DNA of 64,000 nt from positions 868,001 through 932,000 of the forward strand of contig JAAXNY010000010.1 of the NCBI GenBank assembly GCA_013420905.1. Direction: 5' to 3'. Below are positions 35,811 to 50,090 of this stretch, piece by piece. This stretch comes from Collybia mongolica (lineage: Eukaryota > Basidiomycota > Agaricomycetes > Agaricales > Clitocybaceae). The position numbers and the translations under genes are program-made. Position 1 is the first letter of the stretch, and every line of letters begins with the position of its first letter. The notes beneath the pieces were generated by a model. The model worked only from the letters and a program-made list of their open reading frames with translations. It had not been told where the DNA came from and made no database searches.

Positions 35811-38041
35811 AGTGAATGGTCCGGGTGTTTGAGGTCCGCAACTAGAGTGAGAAAGAGTTAGCACAGTGGTATGCAGAAAAAAAGATATAAGTCACCAATG
35901 ATACGATAGGAGGGGATGGAGACCTTTCTGTAATGTTACGACACCTTATATACCAAATTTTAGACTACCTTCGCGATTCCTTGCACCCTGCAGAGCCTGG
36001 GGGCTGGGGATTCATCGGTGGTACTCTGAGCATTAGTTCCGATAAACAAGCGTTGGGCAAGGAAGATTCGACCTGAAGGGCGACTTCCTGAACTTGAATG
36101 CGACCTCGTTTCAGTGGAACATCAGCTCAGCTGCTCTACCTGTGTCGCAAACTATCACAAATGGTTGTTTTAATCGGATGTTTTCAAAAGTCCCGGGGTG
36201 TTTTTCCGTTGGAGAAGATTTGTGGAGCGCTTCTAGGACCCTTGGCATGTTCGGATGGGAGCGTTTCTCTGGCATCCTCTAATTATAAGTCGAAAGATCT
36301 TTGCAGCAGATGAATAAATCCAAGGATTCACCTTGCCATATGAGCTATAAGAAGTTTACAAGGGGAATTGGAACGCGTCATTGCTCATAGTCGTATTTTG
36401 AGGGTAGGAAACGGTCCGCCATGGGTATTTGAATCACATGAAGGACTCGAATTCGAGGTGAACCATTGAGCCTTCTCTACCGCCACAATTTTTTTGATTT
36501 TGATAAGCGACGTCAAGGTTGCGAAACAAACATGGCGGAGTCCGAAACTCATCAAACTAGCCGGAAATCCAATTCCTCCCGGCCCGTCGAGGATTTGGTG
36601 TTCTATTTTTAACGTTCGTCAAGCTATCATGTGGATGAACTTGCAGGCCGTTTTTCCCGATCTTTAGGTAGGAAAATGCAACGCAGACGTACAGAAACAA
36701 ATATCTAGTAACTGTTATACCACAAAAAACACTCCAGTTTATTCCAAGCAATTTGGAAATTTGAAAACATTTGTAATGCACACTTTCATATGACCAGCTA
36801 ATTAACTCTAACCGAAAATATGACTATGTCATTGAGTAGTAAGAAGTATATTTAGATGACAGATATCCCAACGAACTGGATTGATGTGTACCTCTGGCAG
36901 TGAACGGCAATTCTTCGCCCTTCTCGAATGTATTGAAAAGCAGTCTTCTACCAACCAGAACAACACAGAAGGCTCCGAATAGATGCCAAGTGATACGAGA
37001 TATCAATGTAATCGACAACGAGCGCGACAGCCATTTTCCGAGCTTTAATGGCTAAAGAGATGGTGGAAAATCAGTGGAGTTAGCGTCAGGGATAACGGGA
37101 CGCGTGTTGGCACCAGCACAGCGTTCTCTGCGCAATGGAAAAACCTTCCATATCCGAGCTGATCACCAGTCCTTTTGCGTGCCCCGTATTCCTTCCTCTA
37201 CATCGCTGTTTCTGTTCCTGCGGGCAGGTTTTTCTGTTTCTCCGATATTTACATTTCATGTTCTCCAACATGCATATGAATAGCATTTTAGCTTGATAAA
37301 GGAACAAAACCCACACACACTTTCACCCGTGAGTCAATAACGTTCGCTACAAGTGTGCTGGCAGTGTCATCTGGACTCTGCAACGTATCGCCCATAATTT
37401 CGCGCATCGAGTCTCACTCCACAAACCACACATGACGGTGAGTTATGGCTTCCCGTGAGTCGCAGACTGACGATGAATTAGTGCAGGCAAGGCATAGGAT
37501 TGGAATAAACCATTTTGGTGTATTGTACCGCAAGCAGCCATCAGCCTGCTTGGTTTTGACGCAATGAGTGCCCTCGTGGACGAGCGCCGATGCGTCTCTA
37601 CGTTCCGTTCATTCCATGTTTGTCCCTGAACGCAATAGGACATATTATTGAAGACCAGAGAAGCCATGTTTCTTCGCAGGAAAACCTCGTCCTAAAAATA
37701 CCTACGCTCTTCGCAATCTCGATGTCGAAAATCACAGGTATCGTTCGCATATTTAGTAAGCAAATCCCTCGAACTCGCCTGATGATCATGCAGACGGGAA
37801 ATGTGGTGTTAAAGCCGTCGACATCATCACGCCTCCGTCCCTGAGGTCGGCACACGGGAGGGAGGGTAAGGAACCAACAAAGTTGGTTTTGGATATCTTC
37901 CAGGCTGATTTGCCTTCGTGAGTGCCTGCACTATGCCGTCTGGGAAATTTCATGGATGTTGAATTCCTCTAGTGAGAATTGAGGGTATCTCTTATACACG
38001 TTATTTATCCACAACCTACACATACTCTATCGCGAAATTAT
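35811..38041. other. intergenic stretch upstream of the second GH7 gene
   Basis: Holds the promoter of the CBM-less GH7 gene and about 2 kb of unrecognised sequence. A minus-strand frame ending near 36824 has a hydrophobic start (ITWHLFGAFCVVLVGRRLLF) like a membrane anchor, but nothing after it supports a gene. Confidence 0.4.
35945..35952 (-). promoter_or_regulatory. TATA box of the CBM-less GH7 gene
   Basis: TATATAAG on the minus strand, about 135 bp upstream of the ATG at 35810; comparable in position to the box of the paralogue. Confidence 0.5.
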
Positions 38042-39380
<1,339 letters not shown>

Positions 39381-39848
39381 TGTAGAAGATTTTTTATATG
39401 TGGGTATTGAGGCAAGTAGCGGTACGGTCCCAAGTGTCCTACGAAAGGATTGGCCAAATATTCCGGGAGACAGAATGTTGAGAGATGCAAGATTAGAGAA
39501 GCCAGATGCCTAAATGATATCGTGATAGATTATAAGGAGGTCACGGTTTGCAAGCAAAATCCGCCAGGATGAGCAATTGCTGGTCACGTGGCACAGGCAT
39601 TTTTCTCGTGTCACCTGATTCTTTTTTGCGTTGGTGGCATGTGGCATGTGGCAGCTGTCATTCACCCCAACCCACTGACAACTCTTACCGTATGTAGTAG
39701 GCGATGAGCATATTACATTCACGTTGAAGATATGAAGCCCAGTCACCACGCAAGATATTGGTATGAAAACGTACATTGATAAGGTAATTGTCGATTATTC
39801 TGTTCATAATTAAAGTGAATTATACGTATTTACGGCGCATTCAAATAC

Positions 39849-41201
39849 TTAGTAACTGCTGGCGACGCCGCCGACCCGTCCGCCATCAACAAGCCATACT
39901 GCGCCGTTCACGTATGCACCAGCACGACTCGACAAAAATAAAATGGCTCCAGTCATATCCTTCCGAGAAAATTAGCCAGCTATAACATACACAAAAGTGG
40001 TCGTTCCTCTGCAGAGGAACGGGTGACGCGTACCTCCTCAGTACCTGCACGCCGTAAGGGTATTGAGTCCGCCAATAAAGACGGGTCTAACTTAATATCT
40101 GGGGTAGACATTTTTGTCATTTCTGTACCAGAGGTCAGATCATTTACGCATCACAAGGATCAGTGCGACACCCACCACTTGGCCAAACCCCGGGAGCCAG
40201 AACATTACTCCGAATCCCCCAAGGCCCGAGAAGGTTTGCCAACAGCTTCCCGAGATGCGTGCAGGCATGTTTAGAGAGTGTGTATGATGGAGAAAGAACC
40301 TTGGAATCCAATCGAAATGAACCTGATGATGATACTGAAAGAACCTGGGATGAATGGTAGGGCGGTCGTGGCATGCCCGGGTTCGAGACTAGACCAGATG
40401 GAAGCTCCTGACGCTGTTGTCGCACGTTTCCTTGGTGCAGGAGATCAAGAAAGGCTACCGTGGTATAATACACTGCGGTGACGTTTGTTGCAAACGTTTC
40501 CGCAAATTCCTCTGGCGAACCAGTGTCCCATAAGGCGCTCTGAAAGGCCTTGATAGACGGAACAGTAGGAGTTGAAGGCGGTGACGCAGGTGGTGAAGGG
40601 GGACCATCAACAGAGGACTCTTGTGTCGGAGAAGGTAAGGGATGCGAAAACAGATTTCTTGCGATCCCGGCGTTGTTAATGAGCAGATTGATATATCCAT
40701 GGCGTGCGCGGATAACTTCTACAAGATGGAGCAAACTTTCGCGGCTTGTCACATCACAATGAAGAGGTATGAGGTTTCCGAATTTCTATAAAGACAATAA
40801 TGGTTAGTGATTCCGTCTGAAGGATCAAAAACTCCGAGCATGCGGAGTCGCGTGGTCTTGGGTAAATCAAAAACGCACGTTATTTTCGTGGGCGGCTTTC
40901 TCAAGCATATCCAGCCGACGGCCGACCATATACACAGTAGCCCCGTTATTTTCAAGTGCAGTCGCCATCATCAGGCCAATTCCTATCACAAATTGCGATT
41001 AGCCGCAAATCATGATATGACATGTCCGACTAGGCCCGAGGGTCAGATCGTTGCTGTTCAAATCTCACCAGTTGCGCCGCCTGTTACCACTGCCACGAGA
41101 TTTTCAACGCTGAAAATACTCGTTGGGCTGTTAGGATTGTCGCTGGAAGGTACGGGATCGGGATCAAAGAGCTTGGTGGAAGCATGCGAAGGCGAAGTCA
41201 T
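39849..41201 (-). CDS. short-chain dehydrogenase/reductase (SDR)
   Basis: The protein starts MTSPSHASTKLFDPDPVPS at 41201. VAVVTGGATG is joined by an intron to IGLMMATALENNGATVYMVG, completing the TGxxxGIG cofactor motif. Then come LIPLHCDVTSRESL, LLINNAGIARNL (NNAG), VLSVSSSGSFRLD with the catalytic Ser, SYTLSKHACTHLGKLLANLL with YxxxK, and IRSNVLAPGVWPS. After another intron the end reads IPLRRAGTEE, then DMTGAILFLSSRAGAYVNGA and DGGRVGG. A Pro/Ser-rich insert of about 35 residues follows NNAG, larger than usual. The substrate cannot be told. It lies tandem to thioredoxin reductase with no sign of a shared role. Confidence 0.92.
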
Positions 41202-43429
41202 GTCCGAATACTATGGAGTGAGGTGCCAGGAAGAATAAGAGTTGGATAGCAGACACTCCGCTTCTCCTGGCAGTTCGTGAAGAGACGTCAAGGAGGCTGG
41301 GGGGAACTCAGTTACCGTCCACGCAGGGTCAACGAAGATTCTTTTATAGAAAACGGGAGGCACAACAAGGGTTTGAGAATATACCCTTCAGGAATGATGG
41401 CATGTTCCGCCGGCCAGAGGGGGTGGCTCGGCCTCTAATTTTGAAACCACAGCCATTTTCCTAGCCGGCGACCGTTTTCGGGCCTGTAACCAATCATCCT
41501 TCCTTCTCAGCTTCTCTCAAGCCCACTTCCTGCTCCAGTTACGCTTCGCGGAAAGTATAATCCCCTTCACAACTTTTTTTTTTCTTTCCTTGTTCCCAAA
41601 GGCTAAGTCTAAGCTAAGACTTCGGGAACCGCCTGGACTTACAGCCATGCGCTCCCCTGAGAAAGGGAATAACAACAGGCCGATACGAGTAAGACATGTG
41701 TGACCAAGATCGGATCGGGTGTGTACACACACTACAAAATAACTTCCTCCCAGCAAAATTTGCGGATAATCGTGAATCCAGCTAAATAGCACTCATATCC
41801 AACTTCGTATCAGTAGTCATAATCAGTTCCTGACTGTTAAGCCCGTTGGGCCCGTGTAAGTACTTACTAACCTTGTCTTACCAAAGTCTAGCAAACACCA
41901 CCGTACTATACTTGTCGTCTTCTCCCTTCAGTTCCTTTTTGGACTGGTGTTCTGCTGGGAACAGAACGCACGATCACCCACGGACTCTATTCTTCGAGGC
42001 GTATCGCAGGGGCCCGGACGGCGCGGTTTCGAACAAAGTTTCAGCACCACTGTACTTCAAATTCGTCCTCCTGGTCCTGCGGCAAGGTTTTTAACGGTCG
42101 GCACCTCTCACGTCTCACGACAATGTCGCAAGTGCTCCCATGAAATGTTGTGGCGCTCGCCGGCACCAGTGTGGCTGAGGACAGACGCAGATACGCCGCC
42201 ACGATCAATCTTCCGACTCTCAAGCACCTATATATCCTGATACAATCCGACAATGCCGCCCACACCGGCTACTCCCTAATCTGTTACCGCTTTCTAATAT
42301 AAATGCCTTAAAAATACGGGACCAAAACCCTTTTGTCGATTAAACGAAATCGCGTCCAGTCGTATTCACTTGGCCGTTCAATTCCTGTCCGAGTCTTCCC
42401 GGACGCCAATGCCCTCTTTCCCCCGAAAAGCACTCATAGTTCTGAGCTTCTGCAAGTCTCCATGGACCTCGTGCTACTTGAACATTGGCACACGCTCTTG
42501 CGATTCTGGTCTCAGTACAAATCAGCAGCACATGGCACTTGAGTTTCAAGGCGAAGGTGCATATAAGGCGTTTTACATCGACACCTAGGGGGTTGGCATT
42601 CTCAAGACTCACAGCTTTTTGCAAAACACGATGCCTCTTATCTCATAAATTGCCCGTACCACCACCCCTCGTCAGCTCTTGTATGTCATTCGAGCCTCCC
42701 TGAGGCTTGGGTTAGCTTATTATCTCCCTTGGATATACTTGAAACGGACTCAATTGGCCACCTCAACCCCGCCCATATTGATATATTGGCCTTTGCCATT
42801 GACTCCGTTCCTGATCAGTATACTACTACACAGGGCTTACACCACCAAAGCACATGACCACCCTCTCTGCCCATTTTTTTTGAGCCCCTCCCATCACACT
42901 TCGACGTTCTTGACACTCACGGTTGCCCTTCGCCTGTGAATCTTGAGAATTAATATGGTCTGTACGAAAACCTTAGCCAAGCATTGACAGAAAAAGTTGC
43001 ATGGCTCAACAATCGATGCCCCTCGCGGCACAACAGTATTGGCACTAGGCTCATCGATGATCGTTTCAGCCATTTCGCATCCCGACGGGGCTCGTGATGA
43101 CTCAAAGGTCGTGTGGTCCTTGATCGTCGGCCAAATATCTTGATAAATTCTGAATAATTATGGAGGCCGCGAGTCCGCGAATGCGGACATTGCACTTTTG
43201 GCACACCTCTTGATGCACCGGTATAACGGCCCGGAGGAACTAGAGACTAAAGCGGCGGACCTGCCTTTCCATCTTCCATAACATTGGAGATCTTGGAACT
43301 TCCCCGTATCTAGCGATGCCGAGTACACATCAATCATATGCAGGGACCAGATTGATAGAAGTGGTAGAATCTATGTTCTTTCTAAGCTACAGTCCGATGC
43401 GGGGTTATTTTTCCCTGATATCTACCATG
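41202..43429. other. intergenic stretch
   Basis: Between the SDR start and the oxygenase stop. Several overlapping plus-strand frames at 41846-42939 and minus-strand frames lack motifs or plausible exon chains. No gene supported. Confidence 0.4.
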
Positions 43430-45118
43430 TTATACCCCCTTCGCGTATGTCGCCTCCAGTCGAGACTTCACATACTCTCCGGCCGTCACGACCTCATACT
43501 TCGGAGGATTATCTGGCGAAATGCAGGTTGGAATCGGCTAAAGAAACCCAAGCATTATTATTAGGGTGGCTAGCCATGGGATTATAAAACATGCATACTT
43601 CCAACTCGACATCATAGTCTGTGCCAAAGAACAGTGGCATGGAGTAGCGCTCGACGCCAGACGTATTGACGGCGCGATGAGGCGTCGATTTAAATACGTC
43701 ATCTTGAGATATGGTCTGTAAGTTGGGATACAACAGAGGGACTACACATACTGGTCCACCGAGCGAACTGATCTCCAAGGCTGGTTTCGAACTTGATCAA
43801 GGCGATGCTAGTCAAAACCATAGTTTTATACGTACTTGACGACGAGGGTTCCTGGGATATGTACCGCATCTATCCATTTACCATCTGCATTCTGAATTTG
43901 TAGTCCACCAACCTCGTCTTGCCAGAGGAGTGTGAAACACTAAAGACCGCACCCATCTTCAGTTCACGTTCCAGCACTTTATTAGACCAACAATTGCTCA
44001 CTTCATAGCTTAGAGAGGTTATTAATAATGATATGGAGTCATGAAATTAAATCACCGTAATGTGGAGTACTTACTCCGTGTGAGCACCGATGCCTATCTG
44101 CTTACTGTCAGCGCTAGCAGGGTGCTGTGGCGGATAGTGAAGAATTCGCATGATGGCAGCCGGCTTCGTGGTCTACGCAGGAGCATATGAGCAATATGGT
44201 AAACCCTATTCTGAGACATCGCGTGTAAAACAACGACCTTATCGGCAAAGAAATCAACCGGAAGACCAAGCGCCAGAGCAAACAGAGGGAATAAACCCTT
44301 TCCAAATTGTACCGCTGCGTGACTGTCCAACACGCGAGCTTATGAAATTATTTGAAGCCTCAAAAGACCACGTACTAATATGCCAAAACTGCCGTCTTGA
44401 ATTCGGGCCATTCATTTGACCACACGTTGGCTCCATACATATTGACAGAAGTTTCAACATGAATGTCGGAGATATCTGGCTCCCAACCGATGTCAAACCC
44501 TTCATGGAGATCTCCATTTCCTGTGGGGTTCGTATTCTCTTGCAACAATGCGGTGTAACCTCTAAAGTTGGGGGTCTTGCGTATATCGAGCTGTCGAAGC
44601 TGGTATCATTTCATAGGGTTGCTAAGACGGAGGAATCTACCTACGTCTATCTTTTCATCGTAAGGCAAAGAAAAAAATTGTTTCCCAGCGTTGACAGCAG
44701 CACTAATGATATCGTCAGGGATTCCGTGATTCTTAGCTATAGGTCGGCCGCATGACTATTGCGACAGAGGCAGTAGATCACCCCATACCATAGAAGAAGC
44801 CAACCTGACAGGTATCTAACGTCAACGTTGCATCTCTAATGATTGCGACATCAGGGCTTAATCACCCACGTTTATACAAGCGTCTCGTATTTGGTCAGCA
44901 AGAGCTCTTCGAACAAGGGGGTTGCTACTACCGGCATCGCCCAAATCACTGCCCCAGTTACGATTCCCTCTGTCAGTCATCGGGACAAAACGCATTGAAT
45001 CGGAACCCACTGACATGACAGGAATCTGCTCGAATGTGTTCTGAATTCGCCGATCAGCTAAAAGAAGGGCGTCTGATGGGGGTGGAAACTGTAGTTGGTG
45101 GTGGTGGTGATGACCCAT
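43430..45118 (-). CDS. 2-oxoglutarate/Fe(II)-dependent oxygenase, isopenicillin-N-synthase-like
   Basis: Many-exon gene, about 370 residues. It starts MGHHHHHQLQFPPPSDALL; an intron joins FEQIPVI to DLGDAGSSNPLVRRALADQI. DIOX_N motifs follow (GFFYAKNHGIPDDIIS, KQFFSLPYDEK), then HEGFDIGWEPDISDIHVE and NVWSNEWPEF. The catalytic domain has GIGAHTDYECFTLLWQDEVG, the HxD iron ligands recreated by removing two introns. GGLQIQNADGKWIDAVHIPG, VVNLGDQFARWTN and the distal ligand and 2-oxoglutarate arginine in DVFKSTPHRAVNTSGVERYS follow. It ends KSRLEATYAKGV. The family covers hydroxylases and desaturases of secondary metabolism and hormone or toxin turnover; the substrate cannot be told. No other biosynthetic enzyme is adjacent. 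The N-terminal five-histidine run is natural. Confidence 0.93.
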
Positions 45119-46900
45119 ACCGAGGCTTCGATAGTATCCAGCCTGAGGGTCACAAGTTCAGTAACTGCAAGCAATTGACCAGCCGTTCGATTGCACTGAT
45201 GATGTAGATATCTAAGCGACAGGTAGGTCGTGGTGACAGATTGACGGGTAAGAGTAGAGTACAAACTCCGCTGATGCCGCCGGGAGCGCTAAACGCTTGC
45301 CTCGAACATTGTTACCGTCACCTTGAATCTTTCAAATTTCAAAAAACAAATGAGGGAGGGGCCACAGGATCGCGCATATTCAGTATTCTCAAGTAAGGGT
45401 CCTTGATAGATAATTATCATCAGCCATTCTCCGGATAATACGGTGAGTGCGTGTGGGGGTAATTGTTGAGATCGCTTATACTACGGACATGGGCATTGAA
45501 GGATTAAATGGGGAAGCTTTAAATTCTCCATGACATGCCGGCGGATATATATACAAAGGGACTTATAGGGTATGTCATTTTCTCTCGCAATATTCTACTC
45601 ACCTTCAGGGACGTCATCACATAGAGGTTAGCACTTAGGCCGAAGACAGAATTTCATCCTGCCAAATGTAACAAAATTGGACATATTGAGCCGGATAGAA
45701 TTTAGAACAACGTTATGCAAGGGTTGTCCGTACGTAAGTCTGGCTTTTTGAGAATGTAATCATTCAACCAGAGGTCAAGCGGCTCAGCCATACTGTACTT
45801 GCAGTCCAGAAAACGTGTAGGATATATGCATGCCTTTACCATGAAACGCTGGAACCAGGATAACCACGCATTGGTGTCGTCCCACTACCCATGAGGAATT
45901 TGTTCTTCGGCGCTCAATTTATATCCAGATCCTCGAGAGAAATATGCGACGTGTGTGGTCCCGTGCAGCGCAAAAAGCGGAGAATTTACTAGCACGATAT
46001 CGTCTTGTGACCCACTAGCTATGCATCGTAAAGCGATTAGGAAGGGGCGACTAGTTGAATTACCTTGTCATGAGATCTCTTGTCTCACCAAGCAATCGAC
46101 GACCTTGTCAACCCACAGCCCAGAAGAAATGAGGCCGAGGGTCGATTGTGAGTCTCTAGATGTAGATTTAGTAGGACCTCGGGCAGCGATTGGGACGGTC
46201 TACAGGTGGTAGGGTGGCTTGTGAATACCAGGATATTTTGGGGAAAGGACGCCGTGAATAAGTAAGTCAAGCAGCCTCCTCCGCCGCGATGATCGCAAAC
46301 GTCAGGAAGACCTAGGACGTGTTTTTGGTTCGCTTTCGCCCGAACGACAAATTTTATTTGATCAGGTTGGGCCTGCAAATATACGGACCAGTTATCCGCC
46401 GTATTTAACCAGATGCCATACATTCACTAAACGGTTTTTTTCCGCATATTGATTTATGATACCAAGCAAAAAAGGAAAACCATTAACGCGGCACTTGTGA
46501 TGCCCGCCGATCGACCCCAATCCCCTTCTAACCCCCCAGTTGAAGCTATGTTCTTCGGCGCACAGCCAAACATTTCTTCTCTCGGGAACGTTTGGTATTG
46601 TATAAGAGGGTACCTAGCCAACGCCCCGTCAGTGTACAAAATCTGAAACTTAGAGGTATCGCCGGTTTCCTCATCATCTTTTGGTGAGCAATCAAGCTTA
46701 CACATTTTTCTGGACATCGACCGGTCAAGCACTTAATCTGCATATTTCTGGTATCACAAAAATAAAAGGTATATTGTTCTCTAAATTCAACCTCTGGCCA
46801 GACGATTAAAAGTAGAGAAACGGGTAAGTAAGAAGACGCGTAAAGACCGTGAAGGACACGATCAACCAAGTAACCAGAAAATATATGAAAAGCGAGGCGA
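45119..46900. other. intergenic stretch
   Basis: Upstream region of the oxygenase and further sequence with short unrecognised frames on both strands. No gene supported. Confidence 0.4.
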
Positions 46901-46904
46901 TGAT

Positions 46905-47845
46905 GTAGGTAATGGATGGCCTTTACAACCCGTCAATCGAAGGCCCCTGCATTCCCCACACCTCCACGACACCTCCCACACAAATATGGCAACGGGAATT
47001 GACACTAGTCTAAAGTCGAAAAAGGACGTAAGAATAGGATGATTCGGGCTAACTGATCGATCAAGCAACTTGGAAAAGGTGAAAACTGTAACGGCGATGT
47101 AAGTCATGGATAGCCTTGACAACCCGTCGGTCGAAGACTCCTGCACGCCCTACGCTCCGCGACACTTCACACACAAGTCCAGCGACGAAAACGATAGTCG
47201 CCGAAGGGGGAGTAATGACAGGATAATCTGGGTTGGCCAGATCGATGTTTGCTGGCAGTTTTTCGGTCGGAATGGATAGCCTGGACGGCCCGTCAGGCAC
47301 AAGTCCCTGCATAAGTCTCGAAAGAACTGCACTGCAGTTTGTCCTGGTGGGGGGGAGAACCAGGTGGGTGGAAAGAGGAGACCGGAATAAGAGAGGTATC
47401 AACTGTGTGATTGGTGTGGTCAGTATAGCGAAGCGAAGGGAGAACACCTGGTACTCACTCAACAAGGAAAGTTCGACGCGAGACATAGTGCAACGGCATA
47501 GCCAGTGAATATAGCCTTGACGGACCGTCTTCCGAAGGCTCCTCAACACCCTACACCCTTTACGCCATGGCCCACAATTGAGCCGTCCTTGTCCATATGA
47601 TAACATCTTCCGACCGGTAATGTGGCGGAATAAGAGTAACAGACTATCAACTATAGAATAGAGAAGGTCAATATTACGAGGAGTGGTGAGAATAGTGGGG
47701 ACTTACACCACAAAGAATTATGCGACGCGAGAAACATGACGCAGCGGCATAGCCAGTGTATATAGCCTTGACAGACCGTCTTCTGAAGGCTCCTCAACAC
47801 CCTACACCCTTTACGGCATGGCCCACACTTGATCTTTCTTTGCAA
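46905..47845 (-). repeat. five diverged tandem repeats, remains of a repeated exon
   Basis: A block of about 80 bp recurs at about 46912, 47107, 47270, 47507 and 47761. On the plus strand it reads TAGCCTTGACAGACCGTC, then GAAGGCTCC, CACCCTACACCC and CATGGCCCACA, with variation. The 47507 and 47761 copies are nearly identical; the others are older. On the minus strand one frame gives related peptides: AGVFDRRVVKAIHDLHRR (47.1 kb), GAFD-stop-RVVKAIHYLHHR (46.9 kb), GAFGRRSVKAIFTGYAV (47.5 kb) and GAFRRRSVKAIYTGYAA (47.8 kb). Stops before or inside several copies suggest decayed exons. Spacing is about 160-255 bp. The family is not recognised. Confidence 0.5.
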
Positions 47846-48399
47846 AATAAATATACTCCGGCTGATGTGAGAGTCGGAGTGGAAGCAGGAGGGCGGGAAT
47901 AAAGACCTCTATCTTTGTAGAGGGTGGCCCTTTCAGAACACTCGGGACGCCACAGCGGTAAACAGGGTAATATGAGTGGTCTCAACGATAAGTTAATGCC
48001 GGAGACCCCTGTAGAACATGTACCATTGTGATACGTCCGTCCGTGATTCCAAAAGTGGCGTTCGCTTTTATCATCGACGGCAAAAAGGCGCGTTCGGGAT
48101 GGAAGGGAGGTATGAGTCGGAGTTTCGATGAAGCAATGAGCCGTCGTGCCGTTCCGAGGCACACCACAGGATTGCCGAGATCCCGAGCTGATGGACGTTC
48201 GGGCAAGTGCGAAACGCTGATCCGTGTGTTTGGAAGCACCAAAGGATCGCGTCGGGGTTTCTTCTCTAATCATAGCTGTGTTCTCCTGCAGGCTTGGAGA
48301 ACCGGATTAACCTTCGCAAGATCAACGAAGGCGAAGGGCGGTCTGAGAACATTGACAGCTAGTCTTCATCATCGTACTGCTTCACCACTTCCACCAATA

Positions 48400-48685
48400 A
48401 CCAAGCCCCATCCATCTAGAACGTGTAGGTGGGGCGGACAAGCAACTTTGGGAACGTTGGTCACCAATATTGGTGTCTTGGTGGATATTGACAAGGGCGA
48501 TTATCAACACGATGACGATAAAGAAGATTCCGGCGGGCGCTTGGGGATACAAGCGTGGTCACTGGGGATTGAGGGGTAAGCGGGGTGTGGGGGTCAGTAG
48601 AGTTGAGGGTGAGCGTACCTTGTTGAACGAGGGGGATGCTCAACAGTCCTTGGCGTGGGACGCACGCGGCGGGACAGTGCTTCAT
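48400..48685 (-). CDS. possible short membrane protein (hypothetical)
   Basis: A candidate two-exon model: MKHCPAACVPRQGLLSIPLV at 48683, then an intron starting GTACGC and ending CCCCAAG. The second exon begins APAGIFFIVIVLIIALVNIH, a good membrane span, followed by QDTNIGDQRSQ. It lies just upstream, on the same strand, of the tandem repeats at 46.9-47.8 kb and could be the first part of the gene they came from. No family recognised; the 3' end is unknown. Confidence 0.22.
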
Positions 48686-49497
48686 CGTGGAGGGGGGGAA
48701 TGGGATAAATATAAACCAAGAGGAAAGAAAAAGGAATTAGAAGGGAGCCCTGCTACCACCCACGGCACACTGGCCGTGGGTGGCGCCTGAAGATTAAGAG
48801 TAGTTCTTAAGCAGTCGAAGTAAATTGAAAGAGAAGGGTTGAATACTGAAGAATGGGCAGATTTGAGGTCGCCTTTATACCTCCTGAGAGCGGCGGCGGA
48901 CACCGTTGAATATTTCGTTGGGGAGATCGTGCGGCTGGCATTGGCTGTCGAACAAAAGTCTGGGGAACAAAAATAAAAGGAAGCTGAGCCTTATATGGCC
49001 ATGTAAACGGTCGGTTTGAAATGAAATAAGGGCACGTTTTGATCCCGTTTTGGACCAACGCGTTGGGGATCCTTCAAAAGTCTCGAGTTCCTTCTTCATA
49101 CGGGACTTGAGAGGCTACTGACCCAGCAACCACTTGATGGTATCCTCCTAAACCTTCTAAGATACTTTCCCGCTATATAAGAATTTCGGTATCACAAAGT
49201 CACCACCTTGGGAAGTATGAGCAAGCTTCCAAGGTCTGTTGTCAAAAGCACTATGTGTAGCATTGTTAGATAGTCAATATATAACGCGTTGATAATATAC
49301 AAATGCAGCAAACCAATACAGATGTGGCAGATACCTTCCAATCATCCTCCTTCTGGCATGCGGTACCGCAATCATCTTCGAGGATGGCGTGAGGGGATAT
49401 CTCGAACAGAGTAGTCAGAAGACTCACAAACTCCTTTACATTGGCTGCAGACAGACATAGCGTTCTCTTCGCCACATCCGCCTCGACATTCGACCCT

Positions 49498-50090
49498 TTA
49501 CGCATCCAAAGACATTTGTAAGTCCTTCTCCATATTGCGATAGTATTCATCAGTGCCAGTCTTCCCCGTGTCGTCGTCGCGGACCTCAGAACCAGAGGCC
49601 TCTTTCTTCTTTGCAATCTCCTCACACTAGATTCGGTTATCCTCTTTTTCCGCTTCAGCAATACCTGATCAATTGATGAGCAGCACTTTGCCATTGTCCC
49701 ACCGTGTGTGGTACCAGATCGATTTTTGTGAAAGCCTCGCCTTGGTCGCGGATCCACACGTCCGTACCGCCTCAGCCAGTCAAATCGCAAGTAGAGGTAG
49801 GCTCCCATTAGCCGGAAAGTTGGACGCGATAGCGAATCCCGGGTCCTGGGACAGCCTTCCCATCATAGGCCAAAATGAACCTAATCTGAAAGTAAAAATG
49901 GGTCAGTTTTTCCTCTGTACCACGGCCTTGGGAAGGTCAACGCACTTCAACATCGCGTCCATTTCTTTCGGTATAAAAATAACTTGCCACGGTTTGGCTT
50001 TCAACTTGAACGAAGACTCTTCCGTGCCTTCGACACCAAGGAAACGTTTTAGCCACTCCTCCCTGCCTATTTGTAAAGCAGTGTTGCAAC
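49498..50090 (-). CDS. hypothetical gene, partial model
   Basis: Several minus-strand segments look coding but sit in different frames, as in short exons. They are EWLKRFLGVEGTEESSFKLK with PWQVIFIPKEMDAMLK, ILAYDGKAVPGPGIRYRVQL, and VWIRDQGEAFTKIDLVPHTV with GQWQSAAHQLI. After an intron starting GTATTG and ending AATCTAG come CEEIAKKKEASGSEVRDDDT and DEYYRNMEKDLQMSLDA, with a stop at 49498. Composition (acidic/lysine end) and splice sites are plausible. The 5' end is not found and no domain is recognised; it may be a decayed gene. Confidence 0.3.

Noticed and set aside
36824..37018. Hydrophobic N-terminus like a cytochrome P450 anchor
   Set aside because: No heme-binding FxxGxRxCxG, ExxR or other P450 block within reach on that strand.
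45050..45118. M-G-H-H-H-H-H start that resembles a cloning tag
   Set aside because: It is followed by natural low-complexity sequence and introns in a normal chromosomal setting; a chance histidine-rich N-terminus, not vector sequence.
48028..48579. 183-residue plus-strand frame
   Set aside because: Low-complexity basic sequence with no family motif, in a region where the minus strand shows the better (though weak) signals.
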